Positions 24,153-37,482 of a DNA stretch of 45,883 nucleotides are shown here, piece after piece. The DNA comes from Liolophura sinensis. Taxonomy: Eukaryota > Mollusca > Polyplacophora > Chitonida > Chitonidae. The notes beneath the pieces were generated by a model. It did no database searches and was not told the origin of the DNA. It was given only the letters and a program-made list of their open reading frames with translations. Within the stretch, counting starts at the first letter, position 1, and every line of letters starts with the position of its first letter. Location: assembly GCF_032854445.1 (NCBI RefSeq), contig NW_027018290.1, positions 1-45,883 on the forward strand. The letters run 5' to 3'. A program made the position numbers and the translations under genes.

Positions 24153-27100
24153 AAAGATTTGACGTCTTCTGGGCTACAGAAGGGCACATAACTTACAGTC
24201 AAAAGTTGAATATAGTAATGACCAGTCGCGATTGTACATAGTAGATTGTATCCGATTTCAATTAACAAAAAGACCAGGCAAAATGCAAAAGTGGAAAAAC
24301 TGTTCTAGTGCTGCTGGTAAGAGGCTAATTCGACGTATTTTGTGACGAGAAATCGAATGGTGCCAAACCGCGTTGCTCTCCGACCAATACTTTGGCTGTA
24401 GCGACAATTGAATGATCATTGATGTCATAGTCACGTGCCCAGCAACGGCTCCTTACTCCATGGAAACCAGTGAAATTTGCAATTTTTTAAACAGCTGCCG
24501 ATGCCTGGGCCAATTCCGCATCTTTTAGAACCTTATTGATGTGGTTCAGTGATCAGTTGTACTTTTTACAGCAGACTGTATCTAGTACATTGTGTTTTTT
24601 ATGTACAAATGGTGTGGTTTTTCTACTCCGTAGATAAAGACATTGAGATTGTCCTTGGACTTAGAAAGTAAGACAATTGCTGGGTGAGTTAAATGGGCTT
24701 AGCCCAAAGATTTGACGTCTTCTGGGCTACAGAAGGGCACATAACTTACAGTCAAAAGTTGAATATAGTAATGACAGTCGCGATTGTACATAGTAGATTG
24801 TATCCGATTTCAAATTAACAAAAAGACCAGGCAAAAATGCAAAAGTGGAAAAACTGTTCCAGTGCTGCTGGTAAGAGGCTAATCCGACGTATTTTGTCAC
24901 GAGAATCGAAATGGTGCAAACTGCGTTGCTCTCCGACCAATACTTTTGGCTGTAGCGACAATTGAATGATCATTGATGTCATAGTCACGTGCCCAGCAAC
25001 GGCTCTTACTCCATGGAAACCAGGGAAATTTGCAATTTTTTAAACAGCTGCCGATGCCTGGCCCAATTCCGCATCTATTAGAACCTTATAGATGTGGTTC
25101 AGTGATCAGTTGTACTTTTTACAGCAGACTGTATCTAGTACATTGTGTTTTTTATGTACGAATGGTGTGGTTTTTCTACACGTAGATAAAGACATTGAGA
25201 TTGTCTTGGACTTAAAAGTAAGACAATTGCTGGATAAGTTAAATGGGCTTAGCCCAAAGATTTGACGTCTTCTGGGCTACCGAAGGGCACATAACGTATA
25301 GTTAAAAGTTGAATATAGTAACGACCAGTCGCGATTGTGCATAGTACAGTTGTATCCGATTTCAATTAACAAAAAGACCAGGCAAAAATGCAAAAAGTGG
25401 AAAAAACTGTTCCAGTGCTGCTGGTAAGAGGCTAATCCGACGTATTTTGTGACGAGAAATCGAATGGTGCAAACCGCGTTGCTCTACGACCAATACTTTT
25501 GGCTGTAGCGACAATTGAATGATCATTGATGTCATAGTCCCACGTGCCCAGCAACGGCTCTTACTCCATGGAAACCAGGGAAATTTGCAATTTTTTAAAC
25601 AGCTGCCGATGCCTGGCCCAATTCCGCATCTATTAGAACCTTATAGATGTGGTTCAGTGATCAGTTGTACTTTTTACAGCAGACTGTATCTAGTACATTG
25701 TGTTTTTTATGTACGAATGGTGTGGTTTTTCTACACGTAGATAAAGACATTGAGATTGTCTTGGACTTAAAAGTAAGACAATTGCTGGATGAGTTAAATG
25801 GGCTTAGCCCAAAGATTTGACGTCTTCTGGGCTACCGAAGGGCACATAACGTATAGTTAAAAGTTGAATATAGTAAACGACCAGTCGCGATTGTGCATAG
25901 TACAGTGTATCCCGATTTCAATTAACAAAAAGACCAGGCAAAAAATGCAAAAGTGGAAAAACTGTTCCAGTGCTGCTGGTAAGAGGCTAATCCGACGTAT
26001 TTTGTGACGAGAAATCGAATGGTGCAAACCGCGTTGCTCTACGACCAATACTTTTGGCTGTAGCGACAATTGAATGATCATTGATGTCATAGTCACGTGC
26101 CCAGCAACGGCTCTTACTCCATGGAAACCAGGGAAATTTTGCAATTTTTTAAACAGCTGCCGATGCCTGGCCCAATTCCGCATCTATTAGAACCTTATAG
26201 ATGTGGTTCAGTGATCAGTTGTACTTTTTACAGCAGACTGTATTCTAGTACATTGTGTTTTTTATGTACGAATGGTGTGGTTTTTTCTACACGTAGATAA
26301 AGACATTGAGATTGTCTTGGACTTAAAAGTAAGACAATTGCTGATGAGTTAATGGCTTAGCCCAAAGATTTGACGTCTTCTGGGCTACCGAAGGGCACAT
26401 AACGTATAGTTAAAAGTTGAATATAGTAACGACCAGTCGCGATTGTGCATAGTACAGTGTATCCGATTTCAATTAACAAAAAGACCAGGCAAAAATGCAA
26501 AAGTGGAAAAACTGTTCTAGTGCTGCTGGTAAGAGGCTAATTCGACGTATTTTGTGACGAGAAATCGAATGGTGCAAACCGCGTTGCTCTCTCCGACCAA
26601 TACTTATGGCTGTAGCGACAATTGAATGATCATTGATGTCATAGTCACGTGCCCAGCAACGGCTCTTACTCCATGGAAACCAGTGAAATTTGCAATTTTT
26701 TTAAACAGCTGCCGATGCCTGGGCCAATTCCGCATCTTTTAGAACCTTATTGATGTGGTTCAGTGATCAGTTGTACTTTTTACAGCAGACTGTATCTAGT
26801 ACATTGTGTTTTTTATGTACAAATGGTGTGGTTTTTTCTACACGTAGATAAAGACATTGAGATTGTCTTGGACTTAGAAGTAAGACAATTGCTGGGTGAG
26901 TTAAATGGGCTTAGCCCAAAGATTTGACGTCTTCTGGGCTACAGAAGGGCACATAACTTACAGTCAAAAGTTGAATATAGTAATGACCAGTCGCGATTGT
27001 ACATAGTAGATTGTATCCGATTTCAAATTAACAAAAAGACCAGGCAAAAATGCAAAAGTGGAAAAACTGTTCCAGTGCTGCTGGTAAGAGGCTAATCCGA

Positions 27101-30100
27101 CGTATTTTGTCACGAGAAATCGAATGGTGCAAACCGCGTTGCTCTACGACCAATACTTTTGGCTGTAGCGACAATTGAATGATCATTGATGTCATAGTCA
27201 CGTGCCCAGCAACGGCTCTTACTCCATGGAAACCAGGAAATTTGCAATTTTTTAAACAGCTGCCGATGCCTGGCCCAATTCCGCATCTATTAGAACCTTA
27301 TAGATGTGGTTCAGTGATCAGTTGTACTTTTTACAGCAGACTGTATCTAGTACATTTGTGTTTTTTATGTACGAATGGTGTGGTTTTTCTACACGTAGAT
27401 ACAGACATTGAGATTGTCTTGGACTTAAAAGTAAGACAATTGCTGGATGAGTTAAATGGGCTTAGCCCAAAGATTTGGACGTCTTCTGGGCTACCGAAGG
27501 GCACATAACGTATAGTTAAAAGTTGAATATAGTAACGACCAGTCGCGATTGTGCATAGTACAGTGTATCCGATTTCAATTAACAAAAAGACCAGGCAAAA
27601 ATGCAAAAGTGGAAAAACTGTTCAGTGCTGCTGGTAAGAGGCTAATCCGACGTATTTTGTGACGAGAAATCGAATGGTGCAAACGCGTTGCTCTCCGACC
27701 AATACTTATGGCTGTAGCGACAATTGAATGATCATTGATGTCATAGTCACGTGCCCAGCAACGGCTCTTACTCCATGGAAACCAGTGAAATTTGCAATTT
27801 TTTAAACAGCTGCCGATGCCTGGGCCAATTCCGCATCTTTTAGAACCTTATTGATGTGGTTCAGTGATCAGTTGTACTTTTTACAGCAGGACTGTATCTA
27901 GTACATTGTGTTTTTTATGTACAAATGGTGTGGTTTTTCTACACGTAGATAAAGACATTGAGATTGTCTTGGACTTAGAAGTAAGACAATTGCTGGGTGA
28001 GTTAAATGGGCTTAGCCCAAAGATTTGACGTCTTCTGGGCTACAGAAGGGCACATAACTTACAGTCAAAAGTTGAATATAGTAATGACCAGTCGCGATTG
28101 TACATAGTAGATTGTATCCGATTTCAAATTAACAAAAACACCAGGCAAAAATGCAAAAGTGGAAAAACTGTTCCAGTGCTGCTGGTAAGAGGCTAATCCG
28201 ACGTATTTGTCACGAGAAATCGAATGGTGGCAAACCGCGTTGCTCTACGACCAATACTTTTGGCTGTAGCGACAATTGAATGATCATTGATGTCATAGTC
28301 ACGTTGCCCAGCAACGGCTCTTACTCCATGGAAACCAGGGAAATTTGCAATTTTTTAAACAGCTGCCGATGCCTGGCCCAATTCCGCATCTATTAGAACC
28401 TTATAGATGTGGTTCAGTGATCAGTTGTACTTTTTACAGCAGACTGTTTCTAGTACATTGTGTTTTTTATGTACGAATGGGTGTGGTTTTTCTACACGTA
28501 GATACAGACATTGAGATTGTCTTGGACTTAAAAGTAAGGACAATTGCTGGAAGAGTTAAATTGGCTTAGCCCAAAGATTGACGGTCTTCTGGGCTACCGA
28601 AGGGCACATAACGTATAGTTAAAAGTTGAAATATAGTAACGACCAGTCGCGATTGTGCATAGTACAGTGTATCCGATTTCAATTAACAAAAAGACCAGGC
28701 AAAAATGCAAAAGTGGAAAAACTGTTCCAGTGCTGCTGGTAAGAGGCTAATCCGACGTATTTTGTGACGAGAAATCGAATGGTGCAAACCGCGTTGCTCT
28801 ACGACCAATACTTTTGGCTGTAGCGACAATTGAATCATTGATGTCATAGTCACGTGCCCAGCAACGGCTCTTACTCCATGGAAACCAGGGAAATTTGCAA
28901 TTTTTTAAACAGCTGCCGATGCCTGGCCCAATTCCGCATCTATTAGAACCTTATAGATGTGGTTCAGTGATCAGTTGTACTTTTTACAGCAGACTGTATC
29001 TAGTACATTGTGTTTTTTATGTACGAATGGTGTGGTTTTTCTACACGTAGATAAAGACATTGAGATTGTCTTGGACTTAAAAGTAAGACAATTGCTGGAT
29101 GAGTTAAATGGGCTTAGCCCCAAAGATTTGACGTCTTCTGGGCTACCGAAGGGCACATAACGTATAGTTAAAAGTTGAATATAGTAACGACCAGTCGCGA
29201 TTGTGCATAGTACAGTGTATCCGATTTCAATTAACAAAAAGACCAGGCAAAAATTGCAAAAGTGGAAAAACTGTTCTAGTGCTGCTGGTAAGAGGCTAAT
29301 TCGACGTATTTTGTGACGAGAAATCGAATGGTGCAAACCGCGTTGCTCTCCGACCAATACTTATGGCTGTAGCGACAATTGAATGATCATTGATGTCATA
29401 GTCACGTGCCCAGCAACGGCTCTTACTCCATGGAAACCAGTGAAATTTGCAATTTTTTAAACAGCTGCCGATGCCTGGGCCAATTCCGCATCTTTTAGAA
29501 CCTTATTGATGTGGTTCAGTGATCAGTTGTACTTTTTACAGCAGACTGTATCTAGTACATTGTGTTTTTTATGTACAAATGGTGTGGTTTTTCTACACGT
29601 AGATAAAGACATTGAGATTGTCTTGGACTTAGAAGTAAGACAATTGCTGGGTGAGTTAAATGGGCTTAGCCCAAAGATTTGACGTCTTCTGGGCTACAGA
29701 AGGGCACATAACTTACAGTCAAAAGTTGAATATAGTAATGACCAGTCGCGATTGTACATAGTAGATTGTATCCGATTTCAAATTAACAAAAAGACCAGGC
29801 AAAAATGCAAAAGTGGAAAAACTGTTCCAGTGCTGCTGGTAAGAGGCTAATCCGACGTATTTTGTCACGAGAAATCGAATGGTGCAAACCGCGTTGCTCT
29901 CCGACCAATACTTTTGGATGTAGCGACAATTGAATGATCATTGATGTCATAGTCACGTGCCCAGCAACGGCTCTTACTCCATGGAAACCAGGGAAATTTG
30001 CAATTTTTTAAACAGCTGCCGATGCCTGGCCCAATTCCGCATCTATTAGAACCTTATAGATGTGGTTCAGTGATCAGTTGTACTTTTTACAGCAGACTGT

Positions 30101-30775
30101 ATCTAGTACATTGTGTTTTTTATGTACGAATGGTGTGGTTTTTCTACACGTAGATAAAGACATTGAGATTGTCTTGGACTTAAAAGTAAGACAATTGCTG
30201 GATGAGTTAAATGGGCTTAGCCCAAAGATTTGACGTCTTCTGGGCTACCGAAGGGCACATAACGTATAGTTAAAAGTTGAATATAGTAACGACCAGTCGC
30301 GATTGTGCATAGTACAGTGTATCCGATTTCAATTAACAAAAAGACCAGGCAAAAATGCAAAAGTGGAAAAACTGTTCTAGTGCTGCTGGTAAGAGGCTAA
30401 TTCCACGTATTTTGTGACGAGAAATCGAATGGTGCAAACCGCGTTGCTCTCCGACCAATACTTTTGGCTGTAGCGACAATTGAATGATCATTGATGTCAT
30501 AGTCACGTGCCCAGCAACGGCTCTTACTCCATGGAAACCAGTGAAATTTGCAATTTTTTAAACAGCTGCCGATGCCTGGGCCAATTCCGCATCTTTTAGA
30601 ACCTTATTGATGTGGTTCAGTGATCAGTTGTACTTTTTACAGCAGACTGTATCTAGTACATTGTGTTTTTTATGTACAAATGGTGTGGTTTTTCTACACG
30701 TAGATAAAAGACATTAACATTGTCTTGGACTTAGAAGTAAGACAATTGCTGGGTGAGTTAAATGGGGCTTAGCCC
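24153..30775. repeat. Alternating two-type zone of family A
   Basis: Units start at 24153, 24706, 25256, 25811, 26364, 26918, 27469, 28019, 28573, 29122, 29673 and 30224. Type Y (26364, 27469, 29122, 30224) carries ACCAGTGAAA, TACAAAT, GACTTAGAAG and GCTGGGTGAG; several also have GTTCTAGTG, TAATTCGACG and CTTATGGCTG. Type X (24706, 26918, 28019, 29673) carries an ACTTACAGTC head, GCCTGGCCC, TATAGATG, TACGAAT and GCTGGATGAG. Y and X alternate for most of the stretch, broken by units at 25256, 25811 and 28573 that have GTGCATAG heads, X-like tails and the marker CTCTACGACC. The unit at 24153 has an X head on a Y body. Confidence 0.75.
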
Positions 30776-32978
30776 AAAGATTTGACGTTCTTCTGGGCTA
30801 CCGAAGGGCACATAACGTATAGTTAAAAGTTGAATATAGTAATGACCAGTCGCGATTGTACATAGTAGATTGTATCCGATTTCAAATTAACAAAAAAGAC
30901 CAGGCAAAAATGCAAAAGTGGAAAAACTGTTCCAGTGCTGCTGGTAAGAGGCTAATCCGACGTATTTTGTGACGAGAAATCGAATGGTGCAAACCGCGTT
31001 GCTCTCCGACCGATACTTTTGGCTGTAGCGACAATTGAATGATCATTGATGTCATAGTCACGTGCCCAGCAACGGCTCTTACTCCATGGAAACCAGGGAA
31101 ATTTGCAATTTTTTAAACAGCTGCCGATGCCTGGCCCAATTCCGCATCTATTAGAACCTTATAGATGTGGTTCAGTGATCAGTTGTACTTTTTACAGCAG
31201 ACTGTATCTAGTACATTGTGTTTTTTATGTACGAATGGTGTGGTTTTTCTACACGTAGATAAAGACATTGACATTGTCTTGGACTTAAAAGTAAGACAAT
31301 TGCTGGATGAGTTAAATGGGCTTAGCCCAAAGATTTGACGTCTTCTGGCTACCGAAGGGCACATAACGTATAGTTAAAAGTTGAATATAGTAACGACCAG
31401 TCGCGATTGTGCATAGTACAGTGTATCCGATTTCAATTAACAAAAAGACCAGGCAAAAATGCAAAAGTGGAAAAACTGTTCCAGTGCTGCTGGTAAGAGG
31501 CTAATCCGACGTATTTTGTGACGAGAAATCGAATGGTGCAAACCGCGTTGCTCTCCGACCAATACTTTTGGCTGTAGCGACAATTGAATGATCATTGATG
31601 TCATAGTCACGTGCCCAGCAACGGCTCTTACTCCATGGAAACCAGGGAAATTTGCAATTTTTTAAACAGCTGCCGATGCCTGGGCCAATTCCGCATCTTT
31701 TAGAACCTTACTGATGTGGTTCAGTGATCAGTTGTTCTTTTTACAGCAGACTGTATCTAGTACCTTGTGTTTTTTATGTACAAATGGTGTGGTTTTTCTA
31801 CATGTAGATAAAGACATTGAGATTGTCTTGGACTTAAAAGTAAGACAATTGCTGGATGAGTTAAATGGGCTTAGCCCAAAGATTTGACGTCTTCTGGGCT
31901 ACAGAATGGCACATAACTTACAGTCAAAAGTTGAATATAGTAATGACCAGTCGCGATTGTACATAGTAGATTGTATCCGATTTCAAATTAACAAAAAGAC
32001 CAGGCAAAAATGCAAAAGTGGAAAAACTGTTCCAGTGATGCTGGTAAGAGGCTAATCCGACGTATTTTGTGACGAGAAATCGAATGGTGCAAACCGCGTT
32101 GCTCTCCGACCAATACTTTTCGCTGTAGCGACAATTGAATGATCATTGATGTCATAGTCACGTGCCCAGCAACGGCTCTTACTCCATGGAAACCAGGGAA
32201 ATTTGCAATTTTTTAAACAGCTGCCGATGCCTGGGCCATTTCCGCATCTTTTAGAACCTTATTGATGTGCGTCAGTGATCAGTTGTACTTTTTACAGCAG
32301 ACTGTATCTAGTACATTGTGTTTTTTATGTACGAATGGTGTGGTTTTTCTACACGTAGATAAAGACATTGAGATTGTCTTGGACTTAAAAGTAAGACAAT
32401 TGCTGGATGAGTTAAATGGGCTTAGCCCAAAGATTTGACGTCTTCTGGGCTACAGAAGGGCACATAACGTATAGTTAAAAGTTGAATATAGTAACGACCA
32501 GTCGCGATTGTGCATAGTACAGTGTATCCGATTTCAATTAACAAAAAGACCAGGCAAAAATGCAAAAGTGGAAAAACTGTTCCAGTGCTGCTGGTAAGAG
32601 GCTAATCCGACGTATTTTGTCACGAGAAATCGAATGGTGCAAACCGCGTTGCTCTCAGACCAATACTTTTGGCTGTAGCGACAATTGAATGATCATTGAT
32701 GTCATAGTCACGTGCCCAGCAACGGCTCTTACTCCATGGAAACCAGGGAAATTTGCAATTTTTTAAACAGCTGCCGATGCCTGGGCCAATTCCGCATCTT
32801 TTAGAACCTTATTGATGTGGTTCAGTGATCAGTTGTACTTTTTACAGCAGACTGTATCTAGTACATTGTGTTTTTTATGTACAAATGGTGTGGTTTTTCT
32901 ACACGTAGATAAAGACATTGAGATTGTCTTGGACTTAGAAGTAAGACAATTGCTGGGTGAGTTAAATGGGCTTAGCCC
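30776..32978. repeat. Second higher-order repeat, copy R1 (four units)
   Basis: Units start at 30776 (p), 31329 (q), 31878 (r) and 32429 (s/t). Markers: p, GACATTGACATTG with GCCTGGCCC; q, TTGTTCTTTTTAC and TACCTT; r, CAGTGATGCTGG and TGCGTC; s, CTCTCAGACC with a CTACAGAAG...ACGTATAG head. The last unit has an s head but a t tail (TACAAAT, GACTTAGAAG, GGGTGAG). A few extra bases at 30,700-30,900 and a missing G at about 31,347 are probably base-call errors. Unit q carries CTACATGTAG, otherwise the family B form, at about 31,799. Confidence 0.82.
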
Positions 32979-35730
32979 AAAGATTTGACGTCTTCTGGGC
33001 TACAGAAGGGCACATAACTTACAGTCAAAAGTTGAATATAGTAATGACCAGTCGCGATTGTACATAGTAGATTGTATCCGATTTCAAATTAACAAAAAGA
33101 CCAGGCAAAAATGCAAAAGTGGAAAAACTGTTCCAGTGCTGCTGGTAAGAGGCTAATCCGACGTATTTTGTGACGAGAAATCGAATGGTGCAAACCGCGT
33201 TGCTCTCCGACCAATACTTTTGGCTGTAGCGACAATTGAATGATCATTGATGTCATAGTCACGTGCCCAGCAACGGCTCTTACTCCATGGAAACCAGGGA
33301 AATTTGCAATTTTTTAAACAGCTGCCGATGCCTGGCCCAATTCCGCATCTATTAGAACCTTATAGATGTGGTTCAGTGATCAGTTGTACTTTTTACAGCA
33401 GACTGTATCTAGTACATTGTGTTTTTTATGTACGAATGGTGTGGTTTTTCTACACGTAGATAAAGACATTGACATTGTCTTGGACTTAAAAGTAAGACAA
33501 TTGCTGGATGAGTTAAATGGGCTTAGCCCAAAGATTTGACGTCTTCTGGGCTACCGAAGGGCACATAACGTATAGTTAAAAGTTGAATATAGTAACGACC
33601 AGTCGCGATTGTGCATAGTACAGTGTATCCGATTTCAATTAACAAAAAGACCAGGCAAAAATGCAAAAGTGGAAAAACTGTTCCAGTGCTGCTGGTAAGA
33701 GGCTAATCCGACGTATTTTGTGACGAGAAATCGAATGGTGCAAACCGCGTTGCTCTCCGACCAATACTTTTGGCTGTAGCGACAATTGAATGATCATTGA
33801 TGTCATAGTCACGTGCCCAGCAACGGCTCTTACTCCATGGAAACCAGGGAAATTTGCAATTTTTTAAACAGCTGCCGATGCCTGGGCCAATTCCGCATCT
33901 TTTAGAACCTTACTGATGTGCGTCAGTGATCAGTTGTTCTTTTTACAGCAGACTGTATCTAGTACCTTGTGTTTTTTATGTACAAATGGTGTGGTTTTTC
34001 TACACGTAGATAAAGACATTGAGATTGTCTTGGACTTAAAAGTAAGACAATTGCTGGATGAGTTAAATGGGCTTAGCCCAAAGATTTGACGTCTTCTGGG
34101 CTACAGAAGGGCACATAACTTACAGTCAAAAGTTGAATATAGTAATGACCAGTCGCGATTGTACATAGTAGATTGTATCCGATTTCAAATTAACAAAAAG
34201 ACCAGGCAAAAATGCAAAAGTGGAAAACCTGTTCCAGTGATGCTGGTAAGAGGCTAATCCGACGTATTTTGTGACGAGAAATCGAATGGTGCAAACCGCG
34301 TTGCTCTCCGACCAATACTTTTGGCTGTAGCGACAATTGAATGATCATTGATGTCATAGTCACGTGCCCAGCAACGGCTCTTACTCCATGGAAACCAGGG
34401 AAATTTGCAATTTTTTAAACAGCTGCCGATGCCTGGGCCATTTGCGCATCTTTTAGAACCTTATTGATGTGCGTCAGTGATCAGTTGTACTTTTTACAGC
34501 AGACTGTATCTAGTACATTGTGTTTTTTATGTACGAATGGTGTGGTTTTTCTACACGTAGATAAAGACATTGAGATTGTCTTGGACTTAAAAGTAAGACA
34601 ATTGCTGGATGAGTTAAATGGGCTTAGCCCAAAGATTTGACGTCTTCTGGGCTACAGAAGGGCACATAACGTATAGTTAAAAGTTGAATATAGTAACGAC
34701 CAGTCGCGATTGTGCATAGTACAGTGTATCCGATTTCAATTAACAAAAAGACCAGGCAAAAATGCAAAAGTGGAAAAACTGTTCCAGTGCTGCTGGTAAG
34801 AGGCTAATCCGACGTATTTTGTCACGAGAAATCGAATGGTGCAAACCGCGTTGCTCTCAGACCAATACTTTTGGCTGTAGCGACAATTGAATGATCATTG
34901 ATGTCATAGTCACGTGCCCAGCAACGGCTCTTACTCCATGGAAACCAGGGAAATTTGCAATTTTTTAAACAGCTGCCGATGCCTTGGCCAATTCCGCATC
35001 TTTTAGAACCTTACTGATGCGGTTCAGTGATCAGTTGTTCTTTTTACAGCAGACTGTATCTAGTACATTGTGTTTTTTATGTACGAATGGTGTGGTTTTT
35101 CTACACGTAGATAAAGACATTGAGATTGTCTTGGACTTAAAAGTAAGACAATTGCTGGATGAGTTAAATGGGCTTAGCCCAAAGATTTGACGTCTTCTGG
35201 GCTACCGAAGGGCACATAACGTATAGTTAAAAGTTGAATATAGTAACGACCAGTCGCGATTGTGCATAGTACAGTGTATCCGATTTCAATTAACAAAAAG
35301 ACCAGACAAAAATGCAAAAGTGGAAAAACTGTTCCAGTGCTGCTGGTAAGAGGCTAATCCGATGTATTTTGTCACGAGAAATCGAATGGTGCAAACCGCG
35401 TTGCTCTCCGACCAATACTTTTGGCTGTAGCGACAATTGAATGATCATTGATGTCATAGTCACGTGCCCAGCAACGGCTCTTACTCCATGGAAACCAGTG
35501 AAATTTGCAATTTTTTAAACAGCTGCCGATGCCTGGGCCAATTCCGCATCTTTTAGAACCTTATTGATGTGGTTCAGTGATCAGTTGTACTTTTTACAGC
35601 AGACTGTATCTAGTACATTGTGTTTTTTATGTACAAATGGTGTGGTTTTTCTACACGTAGATAAAGACATTGAGATTGTCTTGGACTTAGAAGTAAGACA
35701 ATTGCTGGGTGAGTTAAATGGGCTTAGCCC
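32979..35730. repeat. Second higher-order repeat, copy R2 (five units)
   Basis: Units start at 32979 (p), 33530 (q), 34080 (r), 34631 (s) and 35181 (t). The p, q, r and s starts lie 2203, 2201, 2202 and 2202 bp from their R1 counterparts. Here s and t are separate units; in R1 they are fused. Unit t is marked by GACCAGACAAAA and CCGATGTATTTT. Unit s ends with ACTGATGCGGTTC and TTGTTCTTTTTAC. Unit r has a private AAAACCTGTTCC at about 34,225. Confidence 0.82.
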
Positions 35731-37482
35731 AAAGATTTGACGTCTTCTGGGCTACAGAAGGGCACATAACTTACAGTCAAAAGTTGAATATAGTAATGAC
35801 CAGTCGCGATTGTACATAGTAGATTGTATCCGATTTCAAATTAACAAAAAGACCAGGCAAAAATGCAAAAGTGGAAAAACTGTTCCAGTGCTGCTAGTAA
35901 GAGGCTAATCCGACGTATTTTGTGACGAGAAATCGAATGGTGCAAACCGCGTTGCTCTCCGACCAATACTTTTGGCTGTAGCGACAATTGAATGATCATT
36001 GATGTCATAGTCACGTGCCCAGCAACGGCTCTTACTCCATGGAAACCAGGGAAATTTGCAATTTTTTAAACAGCTGCCGATGCCTGGCCCAATTCCGCAT
36101 CTATTAGAACCTTATAGATGTGGTTCAGTGATCAGTTGTACTTTTTACAGCAGACTGTATCTAGTACATTGTGTTTTTTATGTACGAATGGTGTGGTTTT
36201 TCTACACGTAGATAAAGACATTGACATTGTCTTGGACTTAAAAGTAAGACAATTGCTGGATGAGTTAAATGGGCTTAGCCCAAAGATTTGACGTCTTCTG
36301 GGCTACCAAAGGGCACATAACGTATAGTTAAAAGTTGAATATAGTAACGACCAGTCGAGATTGTGCATAGTACAGTGTATCCAAAGATTTGACGTCTTCT
36401 GGGCTACCGAAGGGCACATAACGTATAGTTAAAAGTTGAATATAGTAACGACCAGTCGCGATTGTGCATAGTACAGTGTATCCGATTTCAATTAACAAAA
36501 AGACCAGGCAAAAATGCAAAAGTGGAAAAACTGTTCCAGTGCTGCTGGTAAGAGGCTAATCCGACGTATTTTGTCACGAGAAATCGAATGGTGCAAACCG
36601 CGTTGCTCTCAGACCAATACTTTTGGCTGTAGCGACAATTGAATGATCATTGATGTCATAGTCACGTGCCCAGCAACGGCTCTTACTCCATGGAAACCAG
36701 GGAAATTTGCAATTTTTTAAACAGCTGCCGATGCCTGGGCCAATTCCGCATCTTTTAGAACCTTACTGATGCGGTTCAGTGATCAGTTGTTCTTTTTACA
36801 GCAGACTGTATCTAGTACCTTGTGTTTTTTATGTACAAATGGTGTGGTTTTTCTACACGTAGATAAAGACATTGAGATTGTCTTGGACTTAAAAGTAAGA
36901 CAATTGCTGGATGAGTTAAATGGGCTTAGCCCAAAGATTTGACGTCTTCTGGGCTACCGAAGGGCACATAACGTATAGTTAAAAGTTGAATATAGTAACG
37001 ACCAGTCGCGATTGTGCATAGTACAGTGTATCCGATTTCAATTAACAAAAAGTCCAGACAAAAATGCAAAAGTGGAAAAACTGTTCCAGTGCTGCTGTTA
37101 AGAGGCTAATCCGATGTATTTTGTCACGAGAAATCGAATGGTGCAAACCGCGTTGCTCTCCGACCAATACTTTTGGCTGTAGCGACAATTGAATGATCAT
37201 TGATGTCATAGTCACGTGCCCAGCAACGGCTCTTACTCCATGGAAACCAGTGAAATTTGCAATTTTTTAAACAGCTGCCGATGCCTGGGCCAATTCCGCA
37301 TCTTTTAGAACCTTATTGATGTGGTTCAGTGATCAGTTGTACTTTTTACAGCAGACTGTATCTAGTACATTGTGTTTTTTATGTACGAATGGTGTGGTTT
37401 TTCTACACGTAGATAAAGACATTGACATTGTCTTGGACTTAAAAGTAAGACAATTGCTGGATGAGTTAAATGGGCTTAGCCC
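35731..37482. repeat. Second higher-order repeat, copy R3 (contains a broken unit)
   Basis: Units start at 35731 (p, with GACATTGACATTG), 36282 (101-bp remnant), 36383 (s-like head with CTCTCAGACC, tail with ACTGATGCGG and TACCTT) and 36933 (t-like with CCAGACAAAA and GATGTATTTT, but a p-like tail). The offset of s and t from R2 is 1752 bp, which is three units plus about 101 bp, so this copy is shortened as well as broken. Confidence 0.8.
36282..36382. repeat. Truncated 101-bp unit
   Basis: Only the first 101 bp of a unit is present. It runs as far as CAGTGTATCC and then jumps straight to the start of the next unit (AAAGATTTGACG). The rest, about 450 bp, is missing. The bases at the break, CC, are shared by the lost continuation (TATCC before GATTT) and the normal unit end (AGCCC before AAAG), giving 2-bp microhomology. 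The fragment carries two private changes, CTACCAAAGG and GTCGAGATTG. It lies in a low-indel stretch, so it is less likely to be read noise, though a local misassembly is possible. Confidence 0.92.

Larger units (their letters stand above)
18310..29260. other. Indel-rich stretch, probable uncorrected sequencing error
   Basis: Units before about 18,310 and after about 29,260 are almost free of single-base indels. In between, most units carry several. Examples are an extra A in AGCAAACGGC (about 18,388), extra Gs in GTGTGGGTTTTT (18,560) and AAAGGACC (18,767), a missing A in CCCAAGATTTG (22,502), an extra C in GTCCACGTG (22,778) and a missing G in AATGGCTTAGCC (about 26,355). They hit different positions in each unit, often at short homopolymers, and greatly outnumber new substitutions. 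Indel-dominated scatter is the usual signature of unpolished long reads, not of satellite evolution. Confidence 0.75.

Noticed and set aside
28971-29357. Longest - strand open frame (128 codons)
   Set aside because: It spans a unit boundary in the indel-rich stretch, where an extra C at about 29,120 changes frame. It is not conserved as an open frame in other units.
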